Source: Alphaproteobacteria bacterium (lineage in GTDB: Bacteria > Pseudomonadota > Alphaproteobacteria > Micropepsales > Micropepsaceae). Taken from it: DNA of 53,300 nt. The DNA lies in NCBI GenBank assembly GCA_023259375.1, contig JAHFQC010000012.1, forward strand, positions 1 to 53,300. The letters run 5' to 3'. Positions 1 to 8,211 of this stretch are shown in pieces. Below the pieces are notes generated by a model, which was not told the DNA's origin, did not search any database, and saw only the letters and a list, made by a program, of their open reading frames with translations. The translations under genes and the position numbers were made by a program. How positions within the stretch are numbered: position 1 is the first letter of the stretch; the number at the start of each line of letters is the position of its first letter.

Positions 1-435
1 GCCGTTTCCGCTGAGACGCAGCCAGGAATAACCAAGGCCGGCACCGAAAGTGGCCTTCCAGCGCTCGGCGATCGGCAGATCGTACAGCGCATTGCCCATA
101 AAGCTCATCTGCTGGACGTCGATATCGCCGACACCAGCATCTTTCAGGGAGATGCAGCGGCTTTGGAAGCACGCGCCCTTGACGTCAGGATCGGTGTAAC
201 CGAATTCACCTTCCAGACGCCAGTTGTTGGTCCAGGCGTAACCGACTGTGGCAATGCCGCGCCAAGTCGGGTCGAATTGGAGGCGGCTCGAACCGACCAC
301 CACACTGGTGGAAACATCCTGCTGCAGGTTCAGTCCGGCGCCAAGACCGACATACCAGCCGGTGTCGGCGGCGAGCGCGGAACTCGACAACGCGATTATT
401 GCGGCGCCTGCCAGCGCCAGATGACGAAACCTCAT
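1..435 (-). CDS. Outer-membrane beta-barrel protein, N-terminal part (cut by window edge)
   Basis: I translated this by eye from the ATG complement at 433-435; the frame stays open for 145 codons to the window edge, so the C-terminus is missing. It begins MRFRHLALAGAAIIALSSSA and has a clear Sec signal peptide ending ALA-ADTGWYVGLGAG. Alternating hydrophobic strands follow (WRGIATVGYAWTNNWRLEGE, MGNALYDLP, ATFGAGLGYSWLRL), as in small 8-strand barrels of the OmpA-barrel/opacity-porin type. The start is supported by an AAGGGGGA ribosome site four bases upstream. The mature N-terminus closely resembles that of the OmpA-like protein at 669-1715 (DGWYVGLGAGW), so the two may be paralogues. Whether it also carries a peptidoglycan-binding domain cannot be seen. 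Confidence 0.8.
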   Translation of the reverse strand, partial: MRFRHLALAGAAIIALSSSALAADTGWYVGLGAGLNLQQDVSTSVVVGSSRLQFDPTWRGIATVGYAWTNNWRLEGEFGYTDPDVKGACFQSRCISLKDAGVGDIDVQQMSFMGNALYDLPIAERWKATFGAGLGYSWLRLSGNG

Positions 436-600
436 GAGGTCCCCCTTTTGTTGACCACGATCGATAGGCCCTTTCAGGACGTCTCCTGCAGGCGCTGTCA
501 ACCTATCAGAGAGAATGCCCCGGTTCCCCAGGGCAATTCCAGTACTACGGGCGCTCTTATAGCCGATTTCCCGTGAGCCGTGCCAACAATGTGACTCCCA

Positions 601-637
601 AAAAAACAGGGGCGGATAATTTTTTTCCGCCCCTGTT
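601..637 (-). terminator. Rho-independent terminator of the ompA-like gene
   Basis: A perfect 10-bp stem (607-616 with 626-635, CAGGGGCGGA) encloses a 9-base loop. It is preceded on the plus strand by six A residues at 601-606, which read as a T-tract after the hairpin on the minus strand. It lies about 30 bases past the stop of the minus-strand gene at 669-1715. Confidence 0.75.
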
Positions 638-668
638 GTACATTTGTGCGAATTAGTCTCGCGCCATA

Positions 669-1715
669 TTATTGGCCCAAGTCTATGACAGCGCGCCGGT
701 TTTGCGGCTCGCGCACGCCCGGGCCGGTGGGCACCAGGGGATCGTGGAAGCCATGACCTTCGACGCCGATCATACCGCCGTCCAGGCCTTCTCGGACCAT
801 TTCGTCCTTCACCGACTGGGCGCGCTGCTCGGACAGCTTCTGGTTGTAGGCGTCCGAGCCGACGGTATCGGTGTGCCCAACCACCTTGACCCGGACCGAG
901 CCGCTGCTCTTGGCGGTCTTGACCGCTTCCGAAACCACTGACTGCGCGGCCTCCGTCAGGTTCGACTTGTTGAAGTCGAAGAAGACGATGAACGTCTTGA
1001 CCGGCGGCGGAGGTGGCGGAGCCGGCGGCGGGGGGGGCGGTGGTGGGGGAGGCGGCGGTGGCGGAGGCGGTGGGGGCGGCGACATGAAGAAGCGGATGTT
1101 GAACATAACCGCCTGATCGTGCGTGTCCTCGTAGCTCGCCAAGCAGCCGGGCCCGCAGGTGAACTGGTCTTTGCCGAAGAACTGGCGGTAGCGCCAATCG
1201 ACGCCGATATCGATGTTATCGCTGACCGAATAGGTCAGGCCGACAATGCCCTGGGCTCCGAAATGGGCCTCGTTGTTGGCCATGAAGCGCGTGCCGGCGA
1301 AATCGGCCGCCGCGCTCACGATTCCGACGCCGATGCCGCCACCGACCGTCAAGGCCCAATTCGACGCTAAGGGGTAATCATAGGCCGCGTTCATGAAATA
1401 GGTTTTGGGCTCGGTATGGCCGCTGGTGCCGGACATGCCTCCAACGTGAAGATCGTGATGGGCCCAGCCGAATTCGTTTTCGAGGCGGAAGTGATTCCAG
1501 CGATAGCCGATGGCGCCGACCACCAGCGCGGAATCCTCCGACTCGAGCGGGTAGACGCCGGGCCCGATTGGGGTGTCCGCCGCGACATTGATGCGGGCGA
1601 ACTTGGTCCAGCCTGCGCCCAATCCCACATACCAGCCGTCATTGGCGGCAGCGGCGGGCAGGCAAACGGCGGCCAAGGCCGTCGTGGCCATCAGGGCGAT
1701 AATCGTGCGTTTCAT
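669..1715 (-). CDS. OmpA-family outer-membrane protein with poly-proline linker
   Basis: The 348-residue protein has three parts. A signal peptide (about 1-24, ending PAAAA) is followed by a beta-barrel domain (about 25-210, beginning NDGWYVGLGAGW). A linker of 19 prolines, one alanine and six prolines spans about 213-238. The C-terminal OmpA-like peptidoglycan-binding domain has FDFNKSNLT, VVGHTDTVGSDAYNQKLSEQ and GHG...REPQNRRAVI. The Asp in HTDT and the Arg in NRR are the residues that bind diaminopimelate in this family. Two cysteines in CGPGC lie in a barrel loop. It should tether the outer membrane to peptidoglycan. The start has GGGAG five bases upstream. Proline-rich linkers are common in alphaproteobacterial OmpA proteins, but this one is long and nearly pure. 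Confidence 0.93.
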   Translation of the reverse strand: MKRTIIALMATTALAAVCLPAAAANDGWYVGLGAGWTKFARINVAADTPIGPGVYPLESEDSALVVGAIGYRWNHFRLENEFGWAHHDLHVGGMSGTSGHTEPKTYFMNAAYDYPLASNWALTVGGGIGVGIVSAAADFAGTRFMANNEAHFGAQGIVGLTYSVSDNIDIGVDWRYRQFFGKDQFTCGPGCLASYEDTHDQAVMFNIRFFMSPPPPPPPPPPPPPPPPPPPAPPPPPPVKTFIVFFDFNKSNLTEAAQSVVSEAVKTAKSSGSVRVKVVGHTDTVGSDAYNQKLSEQRAQSVKDEMVREGLDGGMIGVEGHGFHDPLVPTGPGVREPQNRRAVIDLGQ

Positions 1716-1876
1716 GGAGCTCCCTCACAGATGGCCGCGATTGCGGCCCGTATCCGGGTGCTGGTACGCACGATAGCGCCGATTGTTCGCGGCGCGATCG
1801 TCGTCAACATCGAAAATCGCGAATGTCGGCCAGGATTTGGGAGGCGCTGTGGTCGAAACGCAACGACCTGGCGCGA

Positions 1877-2566
1877 CTACACTGAAAGCCCACCGGAACT
1901 GAACAGAAACGCATAACGTCCGGGCAGCAGGCGCAAGGCGGCGTCAGGCTGGTGTTCCAGCTGGGCGAGGAGTTCTTCGCGCGGGGCAACATGGAACAGG
2001 TGGAGCCAGCCCATCATCGCGGCGCGCGCGATCCCGCCCAATCCGGTGAGGTCGCCGAAATCGACGATATGGACATGTCCGCCGGCCGCGAGATTGCGGG
2101 ACGCCGCGTTGATGGCCCCTCGCCAATCCGGGATCATCGACAGGCTGTAGGAGAACAGGCACGCCTGGAACGGCTCGGTTTCCCCGAACATCGCCGGACT
2201 GAGGTCTTCGGCATAGCCGTGCGCCAGAGTGATGCGATGCCCAAGCCCGGCGCGCGCGATCGTATGCGCGGCGCTTTTCAGCATTTCGTGGCTGGCGTCG
2301 AGACCGAACAGGCGGGCTTCGGGATAACGTCGCGCGATCTTGACGAGGTTGCGCGCGGTGCCGCAGCCGATCTCGACCAGCCGGTCGCCGGGCTTGAGGT
2401 CGAGTTCGCGGATCAACCGGTCTCGGCCGAACAGATAGTATTTGCGCGTGATGTCGTAGATGTAGCGCTGATGCCGGTAAATCCGGTCCATCAGAGCGCT
2501 GTGGTCGTCAACCCTTTCGGACATAGAGGTGGAATCCGCCATAGATGGAGGAGCGGTCCTGGGCAT
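1877..2566 (-). CDS. btaB: BtaB-like S-adenosylmethionine N-methyltransferase (betaine lipid synthesis)
   Basis: This is a class I SAM methyltransferase of up to 229 residues. Motif I is LVEIGCGTARNLVKIA, followed by LFGLDASHEMLKSA and a later HIVDFGDL. The N-terminal run ALMDRIYRHQRYIYDITRKYYLFGRDRLI is typical of BtaB, which adds three methyl groups to diacylglyceryl-homoserine to give the betaine lipid DGTS. It follows btaA on the same strand and overlaps it, so the pair is probably co-transcribed and translationally coupled. The start is not settled. The ATG at 2566 has AAGG six bases upstream, while ATGs at 2542 and 2524 would give the short N-terminus more usual in the family. Confidence 0.88.
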   Translation of the reverse strand: MPRTAPPSMADSTSMSERVDDHSALMDRIYRHQRYIYDITRKYYLFGRDRLIRELDLKPGDRLVEIGCGTARNLVKIARRYPEARLFGLDASHEMLKSAAHTIARAGLGHRITLAHGYAEDLSPAMFGETEPFQACLFSYSLSMIPDWRGAINAASRNLAAGGHVHIVDFGDLTGLGGIARAAMMGWLHLFHVAPREELLAQLEHQPDAALRLLPGRYAFLFSSGGLSV

Positions 2567-3722
2567 GGAATGCCTTGCTCTCCGCTTCGAGATATTGCCA
2601 CGGGTCGAGCAGGCCCGGCTTGAGTTTGGTGGGCAACGGGCTGTCGGGTCCGGCGGTGCGGAAGATGACGCGGGCGTCCTTCGGATCCGCCGTGCGGTCG
2701 ATCTCGGCCCACAGCGAGGAGCATTGCGACGGACTCATCCAGTCCTGGCTGTCGAGCAGCACATAGCGGTGCAGCGATCCGGCATCCTGTTTCTTGAGGA
2801 AATCGGTGAGCATGGCGTGATGGACTTCGACACGGTCGACCCGCGATTTGATCACGCCATAAGTGTCTTCGCGCAGGTACGCCGGCACCGCTTCGCGGTG
2901 GACGGTGTCGTAACCGCGGCCGAACGCCTGCCAGGCAAAATAATTTTCACGAATCGGAAAGTCGCAGGCCAGACGTTCGACCCGTTCGCGCAGGGTCGCC
3001 ATGACATTGCCGTGCGGCCCGATCAGTTCGTCGTACTGCGCCGGCGGAATGCCGAGCGCATAAAGCGAGATCGGACTTTTCGAAATCAGCCGGATCGATT
3101 TGTTGTTGAACAGCGGCGCGATCAAGCGGTCGAAGGCGGCGCGCTGCTCCTCGGGCGTCTTGGCCTCGAGCATGCCGTCGAGCCGCTTGCCATTGAGTTT
3201 GGCGACCGCATGAAGGATGCCGATGAAACGCCCCAACAGGCCATAACGGTAGAGGTTGCGGGCGAACATGTTGATGCGCCGGTTGCCCACCGCATTGCGC
3301 TTTTCCCAATGGTGCCGCGTCACCGGGTCGAGATGGCCGGCGATGTAGGTGTCGTAAGCGGCGCGGTTGGCCTTGTCGTTGGCCTCGCCGAAAAACCGGA
3401 AGAAGGTCTCGTAATCGGGCAGGCTGGTGAGCGCCGTCAGCTTCAGCCGCGTCAAGGCGACGTGGTTGGGGTTGAGGTCGACAGCAATGATTCGGCCTGG
3501 ATCGGCGGCGAGATAGTTGAGGACGTTGCAGCCGCCCGAGGCGATAGTGAGCAGGCGATGGTGCTGGTTGAGCGCCAGCGCGGCCAAGTCGACGTCCGGA
3601 TCCTCCCAGATCTGGTTATAGACAAAGCCCTGAAACATAAGCGTAAAGAGGCGCTCGAGAGCGCCTCTTTTGGTGGTGGCGGGCCGCTGATGCGCGGCAC
3701 GTTCAAGCAATTCGTTGGCCAT
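2508..3722 (-). CDS. btaA: BtaA-like SAM:diacylglycerol 3-amino-3-carboxypropyltransferase
   Basis: The 404-residue protein carries the BtaA hallmark GFVYNQIWEDPDVDLAAL near the N-terminus, then a SAM-binding region LLTIASGGCNVLNYLA and IIAVDLNPNHVALTRLK. BtaA transfers the 3-amino-3-carboxypropyl group of SAM to diacylglycerol, the first step to DGTS; BtaB then methylates it. In bacteria such as Rhodobacter and Sinorhizobium the pair replaces phospholipids under phosphate limitation. I looked for a tandem Pho box in the 123-base gap to tesB and did not find a convincing one. The gene is divergent from tesB. Homology to BtaA is strong; the phosphate-dependent role is inferred. Confidence 0.93.
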   Translation of the reverse strand: MANELLERAAHQRPATTKRGALERLFTLMFQGFVYNQIWEDPDVDLAALALNQHHRLLTIASGGCNVLNYLAADPGRIIAVDLNPNHVALTRLKLTALTSLPDYETFFRFFGEANDKANRAAYDTYIAGHLDPVTRHHWEKRNAVGNRRINMFARNLYRYGLLGRFIGILHAVAKLNGKRLDGMLEAKTPEEQRAAFDRLIAPLFNNKSIRLISKSPISLYALGIPPAQYDELIGPHGNVMATLRERVERLACDFPIRENYFAWQAFGRGYDTVHREAVPAYLREDTYGVIKSRVDRVEVHHAMLTDFLKKQDAGSLHRYVLLDSQDWMSPSQCSSLWAEIDRTADPKDARVIFRTAGPDSPLPTKLKPGLLDPWQYLEAESKAFHAQDRSSIYGGFHLYVRKG

Positions 3723-3845
3723 GTTCTTCTTTAACAGTCCGCCCCCGGCCCATTCCGGCCGGTTACCTATATGGAAGAAGCGCGGGGATCAAACCGAATC
3801 GGCGGGAGCTTGCGTCCGGTTCCCGCACCCGTTTAGCTTGTCATC

Positions 3846-4709
3846 ATGACCGCACCCATAGCCGAGGTCCTCGACCTGCTCAATCTCGAGAAGATCGAGG
3901 AAAACATTTTCCGTGGTGTCAGTCCGAAGGACCGGCTGCAGCGGGTGTTCGGCGGTCAAGTGCTGGGCCAGGCCCTGATGGCGGCCAACCGGACGGTCGA
4001 AGATCGCTTGTGCCATTCCCTGCATGCCTATTTCTTGCGCGCCGGCGACCCCAAGGTTCCGATTCTTTACGAGGTCGACCGCTCGCGCGACGGCGCCAGC
4101 TTTACCTCGCGTCGGGTTGTCGCGATCCAGCATGGCCGGCCAATCTTTACTCTGGAAGCGTCGTTCCAGAGGGACGAGCCCGGCTACGAACACGCCTTCG
4201 AACGGCCGGAGGTTCCCGATCCCGAAAGCTTGAAGGGCGACGATGAGTTGCGCGCCGCCATTGCCGACGAAGTGCCGGAGGAATTCCGCGCCTGGGCCAA
4301 GCCGCGGCCGATCGAAACGCGGCCGGTGGATCCGCGTCCTTATTTCAAGCCCGACAAACGGCCGCCGCAGGAAATGGCCTGGATCCGCACCGCGGGCGCA
4401 CTGCCCGACGATCCGGCGCTGCACCGTTCGGTGGCGGCGTTTGCCTCGGACTTGTCGATCATCGGCACGGCGCTGCTGCCGCACGGCATCGGCTGGTACG
4501 ACGAGCGCGTGCAACTCGCCAGTCTCGACCACGCCATGTGGTTCCATCGCCCGTTCCGGATCGATGACTGGCTTTTGTTCGTGCAGGACAGTCCGTCTTC
4601 TTACGGCGCACGCGGTTTCAATCGCGGCCTGTTGTTCGCCCGCGACGGCGCCTTGGTGGCCTCGGTCGCCCAGGAAGGATTGATGCGGCCAGTCCGGAGC
4701 AAGGGCTAA
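3846..4709 (+). CDS. tesB: Acyl-CoA thioesterase II
   Basis: The 287-residue protein matches TesB in length and pattern. An N-terminal hot-dog half has FRGVSPKDRLQRVFGGQVLGQALMAA, and SLHAYFLRAGDPKVPILYEV and SFTSRRVVAIQHGRPIF follow. The C-terminal hot-dog half has SLDHAMWFHRPFRIDDWLLF and ARGFNRGLLFARDGALVASVAQEGLMR. It should hydrolyse fatty acyl-CoA to free acid and CoA in the cytoplasm. Its stop overlaps by four bases the stop of the convergent TadE-like gene. No strong ribosome site is visible before the ATG at 3846. Confidence 0.95.
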   Translation: MTAPIAEVLDLLNLEKIEENIFRGVSPKDRLQRVFGGQVLGQALMAANRTVEDRLCHSLHAYFLRAGDPKVPILYEVDRSRDGASFTSRRVVAIQHGRPIFTLEASFQRDEPGYEHAFERPEVPDPESLKGDDELRAAIADEVPEEFRAWAKPRPIETRPVDPRPYFKPDKRPPQEMAWIRTAGALPDDPALHRSVAAFASDLSIIGTALLPHGIGWYDERVQLASLDHAMWFHRPFRIDDWLLFVQDSPSSYGARGFNRGLLFARDGALVASVAQEGLMRPVRSKG

Positions 4710-5239
4710 GGATAAGGCAGTGCGTGCGTGACCTTCGTGCTGCGCCGCGGCTTCGAATAGAAGCTGTTGGTGAGCGTGAAGCTGCCGATGAAACTGGTGA
4801 CCGCCGGCGTGAAATTATAGGTGATTTCGGCGTAGATCACGCTCGAGCCGGCGGGCAGGATGCCGTCCGGGATGTTCGCCGGCGGCGTGGTCCGCCTGCC
4901 GGTATTCTGGGCTTCGCTCCAATCGACCTTGATGGTCTTGGTGGCGGCGTCGTTGGACAGGCTCGAGACCACGATCTTGGCGTTGGACACAGCGTAGGGG
5001 TTCAGGATGGCGCCGGCGGCCTGAAACACGTTGGTGGCGTCGCTGGTGGAGATGATCGTCTCCTGCGCCACCAGATCGGCAACCGTCGAGACGGCGCGGG
5101 TTACCCGCGCATTGCAGTCAATCGCGCTCGACAGCTCGGTAGCGCCGACGAACATGATGATCATCACCGGCGCGATCAGCGCGAACTCGACGGCGGCAAG
5201 GCCGCTGCGGTCCTTGAACAACGGCAGCCGCTTCAGCAT
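4706..5239 (-). CDS. TadE-like pseudopilin (second of two)
   Basis: The protein has 177 residues from the ATG at 5239 (MLKRLPLFKDRSGLAAVEF). The N-terminal basic stretch, the Gly followed by AAVEF and one hydrophobic helix (ALIAPVMIIMFVGATEL) make the TadE/TadF pattern. Such pseudopilins are processed by the prepilin peptidase at the Gly and help assemble the Flp pilus. A longer open frame runs upstream to 5389, but it crosses the other TadE gene and is low-complexity, so I rejected it. The start overlaps the stop of the upstream gene (5233-5808) by seven bases, suggesting coupled translation. Its stop abuts tesB tail-to-tail. Confidence 0.85.
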   Translation of the reverse strand: MLKRLPLFKDRSGLAAVEFALIAPVMIIMFVGATELSSAIDCNARVTRAVSTVADLVAQETIISTSDATNVFQAAGAILNPYAVSNAKIVVSSLSNDAATKTIKVDWSEAQNTGRRTTPPANIPDGILPAGSSVIYAEITYNFTPAVTSFIGSFTLTNSFYSKPRRSTKVTHALPYP

Positions 5240-5808
5240 CCCGCCACCGTGGTGTTGTAGGGCTCGTTGCGAAACGCGGCGGCGGCGGAGAGCAGATGGC
5301 GGCCGTTCGCCATGTTGGCGAGGAAGGGCGTCAACACCGGTGTGGCAACGTTCCAGGTATAGAAGGCCCGCACCAACACCACGCTGCACACCGATCCGGG
5401 CAGCCAGTTCCTGAGCGCGGGATCGAGTCCGCCGCTGGCGGTGATCGGATTGGGAACGCTGAGCGCACCGAAATTCGGATAGGCCTGAACGTCAATCTGA
5501 AGATTGGCATCGCAGGCGAGCAGCGGCGCGATACCGTTGCAGACCATGGTGCGGAATTGCTCCTGGTTGGTGCCGTTTTGCGCCACTTGGCCGGTGCGGA
5601 TCTGGCGGGCGGCATCGTTGACCGCGTTCTGCAGCACGAAATTGCCGAGAAAGATGATGCCGGTTTCCATCGTGCCCATCAGAAACAGGAAAAAGACCGG
5701 CGCGACGAAGGCAAACTCGATCGCGGCCGATCCCGACTTGGCGCGGGGCACGGCGTTTGCGGCGGCCCGCTTCGGACGCCTCTTCACGCGAATGCGCATC
5801 TTCATCAT
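5233..5808 (-). CDS. tadE: TadE-like pseudopilin (first of two)
   Basis: The protein has 191 residues if started at the first of two adjacent ATGs (5808). A highly basic N-terminus (MRIRVKRRPKRAAANAVPRA) precedes KSGSAAIEFAFVAPVFFLFL, the Tad pseudopilin motif: a cleavable Gly, Glu five residues later, and a hydrophobic helix. The rest is periplasmic and contains four cysteines (MVCNG, LLACD, SVCS and the C-terminal Cys). It is read away from tadG across a 210-base divergent promoter region (5809-6018) and is followed by the second TadE gene. A GGGGGAAG stretch lies 14 bases before the ATG, rather far for a ribosome site, so the ATG at 5799 is also possible. Confidence 0.85.
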   Translation of the reverse strand: MMKMRIRVKRRPKRAAANAVPRAKSGSAAIEFAFVAPVFFLFLMGTMETGIIFLGNFVLQNAVNDAARQIRTGQVAQNGTNQEQFRTMVCNGIAPLLACDANLQIDVQAYPNFGALSVPNPITASGGLDPALRNWLPGSVCSVVLVRAFYTWNVATPVLTPFLANMANGRHLLSAAAAFRNEPYNTTVAGC

Positions 5809-6018
5809 GAATTGCGACACAACTTCCCCCGCTCCGCCTTTTGACGGAAGTGGAGCATTAAACGCGCGCATGCCGTGTATTCGAAGCGATTTTGCCGGCG
5901 ATGCTGAACCGCGAGTTAACGTCAGGTGCGCCGCTTTCGCGGCAAATCCCGAACGAGCCGGAACCGCTTTGTTAATACATCGCAGCCATTCTAGAGGCGC
6001 GTTCAACCGGAGACTGTC

Positions 6019-7446
6019 GTGCTGCGTCTGTGGTCCGCGCGGATCCGCCGCTTTCTGGCCGCGTGTGGCGGGAATGTCGCTGTGCTCTACGCGCTCGCCC
6101 TGGTGCCGGTGGTGCTGGCCTCCAGCGGCGTGATCGATTACGCGCGCGCCGTGGTGGTGCGCACGGCGATGTCCTCGGCGCTGGATTCGGCGGCTCTGGC
6201 TGTCGCCCAGTCCAAGGGTCTCAGCGACGCCGATACGCAGCTCCTGGCGCAGCAATACTTCGACGCCAATTACCATCCGACGGATTGCCCGCCTCCCAAG
6301 CCCAGGGTGACCATTACCAAGACGGGCCGCGACATCCTGGTGTCGACGAGCTGCAATATGCCGACGACGATCCTGCGCTTGATCCATCTGGATCACATCG
6401 CCGTCAACACCTCTTCGACCGTGACCTACGGCCAGACCAAATTGTGGGTGTCGCTGGTGCTCGACAACTCCCATTCGATGTACGATGCCGACTCCTCCGG
6501 CTTGTCGAAAATCTCAGCATTGAAGACCGCTTCGCATTCGTTGTTGACGATGTTACAAAACGCCAGCAGCAATCCCGGCGACGTTCAGGTCGCGATCGTT
6601 CCTTTCACCAGCGATGTCAATATCGGCAAAACCAACACGACGTGGATCGACTGGACCTATTGGGACGCGAATTTCGGCAGTTGCAATATTTCCGGCAAGA
6701 CTACCGCCTCCAGCTGCAAGGTGACTGGCACCTGGACCACCAATTGGTGGGGCGGTGGCGGTAGCTGCAATATTCCCGGCTACAATTCGCAGAGTGCCTG
6801 CATCAAGGCGGTCGGCACCTGGACCATCACGCCGCACTCGAATTGGAACGGCTGCATGACCGATCGAGGCGCCATGAACGGCCCGGATGCGACGTATAAC
6901 TACGATGTGATGAAATCCACGCCGGTTTCGGGACAGCCCAACAGCCTGTTCCCGGCGAATATCCCGACCGGCTGTCCGCAGGGCATCATGGCGTTGAACT
7001 ATAGCTGGTCGAATCTTGGGTCCTCGATCGACGCAATGACGCCGCCGATGGGACAGACCAACCAGACCATCGGTCTGGTGTGGGGTTGGCATTCCCTGTC
7101 GCAAGGTGCGCCGCTCAATCCGCCGGCTCTGCCCGACCAGACCCAGCGCGTCATCATCATCCTGTCGGACGGCTTCAATACCAAGGATCGCTGGTGGGGC
7201 GACGGCTACAATCACTCGACCCAGGTCGACGACCGCATGACCAAGGTCTGCGCCAATGCCAAGGCCGACGGCATCGTGATCTACGCCGTCTTCCTCGACA
7301 TCAATGGCGCCCAGGGCAATTCGACGGTGCTGCAGAACTGCGCGACCGACATCAGCAAGTATTACGATCTCACCAGCGCGGGCGACGTCCAGAAGGCCTT
7401 CACCGACATCGGCAACCAGATCACCAATCTGCGCGTCAGCCGGTAA
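6019..7446 (+). CDS. tadG: TadG-like pilus assembly protein with von Willebrand A domain
   Basis: The 475-residue protein starts at GTG 6019 with GGAG seven bases upstream. The N-terminus (GGNVAVLYALALVPVVLASSGVIDYARA) is the TadE-like membrane helix of TadG, but the Glu used for processing in Flp is absent. The vWA fold follows, with the MIDAS motif VLDNSHSMYD (DxSxS), a Thr in VPFTSDV and Asp in IILSDGFNT. The protein is probably anchored in the inner membrane with the vWA domain in the periplasm, acting in Tad pilus assembly. Between the MIDAS and the later strands sits a Trp/Cys-rich insertion containing two copies of a cysteine repeat (listed separately). A short gap separates it from the convergent gene at 7516. 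Confidence 0.88.
   Translation: MLRLWSARIRRFLAACGGNVAVLYALALVPVVLASSGVIDYARAVVVRTAMSSALDSAALAVAQSKGLSDADTQLLAQQYFDANYHPTDCPPPKPRVTITKTGRDILVSTSCNMPTTILRLIHLDHIAVNTSSTVTYGQTKLWVSLVLDNSHSMYDADSSGLSKISALKTASHSLLTMLQNASSNPGDVQVAIVPFTSDVNIGKTNTTWIDWTYWDANFGSCNISGKTTASSCKVTGTWTTNWWGGGGSCNIPGYNSQSACIKAVGTWTITPHSNWNGCMTDRGAMNGPDATYNYDVMKSTPVSGQPNSLFPANIPTGCPQGIMALNYSWSNLGSSIDAMTPPMGQTNQTIGLVWGWHSLSQGAPLNPPALPDQTQRVIIILSDGFNTKDRWWGDGYNHSTQVDDRMTKVCANAKADGIVIYAVFLDINGAQGNSTVLQNCATDISKYYDLTSAGDVQKAFTDIGNQITNLRVSR
6676..6825 (+). repeat. Duplicated cysteine repeat inside tadG
   Basis: Residues 220-240 and 248-269 of the TadG-like protein are two copies of one unit. Copy 1 contains GSCNISG, then SSC, then GTWT. 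Copy 2 contains GSCNIPG, then SAC, then VGTWT. The copies are separated by a Trp- and Gly-rich spacer (TNWWGGGG). Each copy has two cysteines 11 residues apart, which could form one disulfide per repeat in the periplasm. Confidence 0.8.
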
Positions 7447-7515
7447 AGCGGCGCGATAGCAAGCGCACCGATAGCGTTGCGCTCATCATTGTGGTGATTG
7501 GAGAAAACTGAGCGG

Positions 7516-7980
7516 CTATTGCGCGCTGCCGGAGGCCGCGTGCCCGAGCAGGTTCTGGTATTTGGTGATCTGCTCGGTTCCGGCATCGAACGCGTCTTTG
7601 GCGTCGCCCGGCTGCGGCGCGGGCTGGCAGCGATTGCCGGCGCAGGCGTAGGTCATCTGTTCCTTGCCGCGCTGCAGAGTCACGGTGGCGCCGGCACCGC
7701 TCTTGCCGGCCACGACGATCTGCTGGTTGGCGACCGGACGGCCGGCAGAATCGAGGGCCACGACGTTGGTGGTGCCGAAGGCCTTGCCCTGCACGAAGGC
7801 GTGACGGTTGTCGATGATCATCACGTCGGCGATCACCGGGTTGCCGACATAGAGTGTCGCCACCGGCTTGACGAAGGACACGACACGCACTTCGTCGAGC
7901 GGGACGCTCATCGCGCTGCCGGCTTCGGCCGAACCAAAGGTCAGCGAACTCAGAACGGCGGCGAGAACGATGCGGCGCAT
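7516..7980 (-). CDS. Secreted stand-alone pilus-assembly N-terminal (RcpA-N/BON-like) domain protein
   Basis: The 154-residue protein has a signal peptide (MRRIVLAAVLSSLTFGSAEA). One domain follows: DEVRVVSFVKPVATLYVGNP, VIADVMIIDNRHAFVQGKA, FGTTNVVALDSAGRPVANQQ. This matches the N-terminal domain of the Tad secretin CpaC/RcpA (Pfam T2SS-T3SS_pil_N), seen also at residues 60-110 of CpaC in this locus. The C-terminal tail has one CAGNRC cysteine pair and may be flexible. It is convergent with tadG and faces away from flp. A role as a periplasmic accessory to the secretin is inferred from the domain and position. Confidence 0.8.
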   Translation of the reverse strand: MRRIVLAAVLSSLTFGSAEAGSAMSVPLDEVRVVSFVKPVATLYVGNPVIADVMIIDNRHAFVQGKAFGTTNVVALDSAGRPVANQQIVVAGKSGAGATVTLQRGKEQMTYACAGNRCQPAPQPGDAKDAFDAGTEQITKYQNLLGHAASGSAQ

Positions 7981-8193
7981 GGCAGAATCCCCAGCAATTT
8001 CCCGGCAGCACCCTATCGTGTCCGCCGTAAATTCCAGTTTAAGGACTGGTGGTTCGCGCCGATTGTCGGCATCTGCCAGGATTCACTGCTATCATGATGA
8101 ATCGCCGGTAAATACGAACTCCACCCGCGTCGACTTTCTCCTCAGCATGCCGTCGCTGACGACGCTGCTGATCTCCGCGGCGACGCTCGCGGC

Positions 8194-8211
8194 GCAGGAT
8201 GCGCATCCTGC
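8194..8211. repeat. Perfect 18-bp palindrome
   Basis: GCAGGATGCGCATCCTGC reads identically on both strands with no spacer. It lies about 390 bases before the flp start. It could be an operator or a hairpin; nothing in the flanks decides which. Confidence 0.6.

Noticed and set aside
871-1116. Gly-rich open frame on the plus strand
   Set aside because: The glycine run is just the complement of the poly-proline linker of the OmpA protein.
3723-3845. PhoB box upstream of btaA
   Set aside because: Only one loose CTTGTCAT-like stretch is present; the tandem half-sites are absent.
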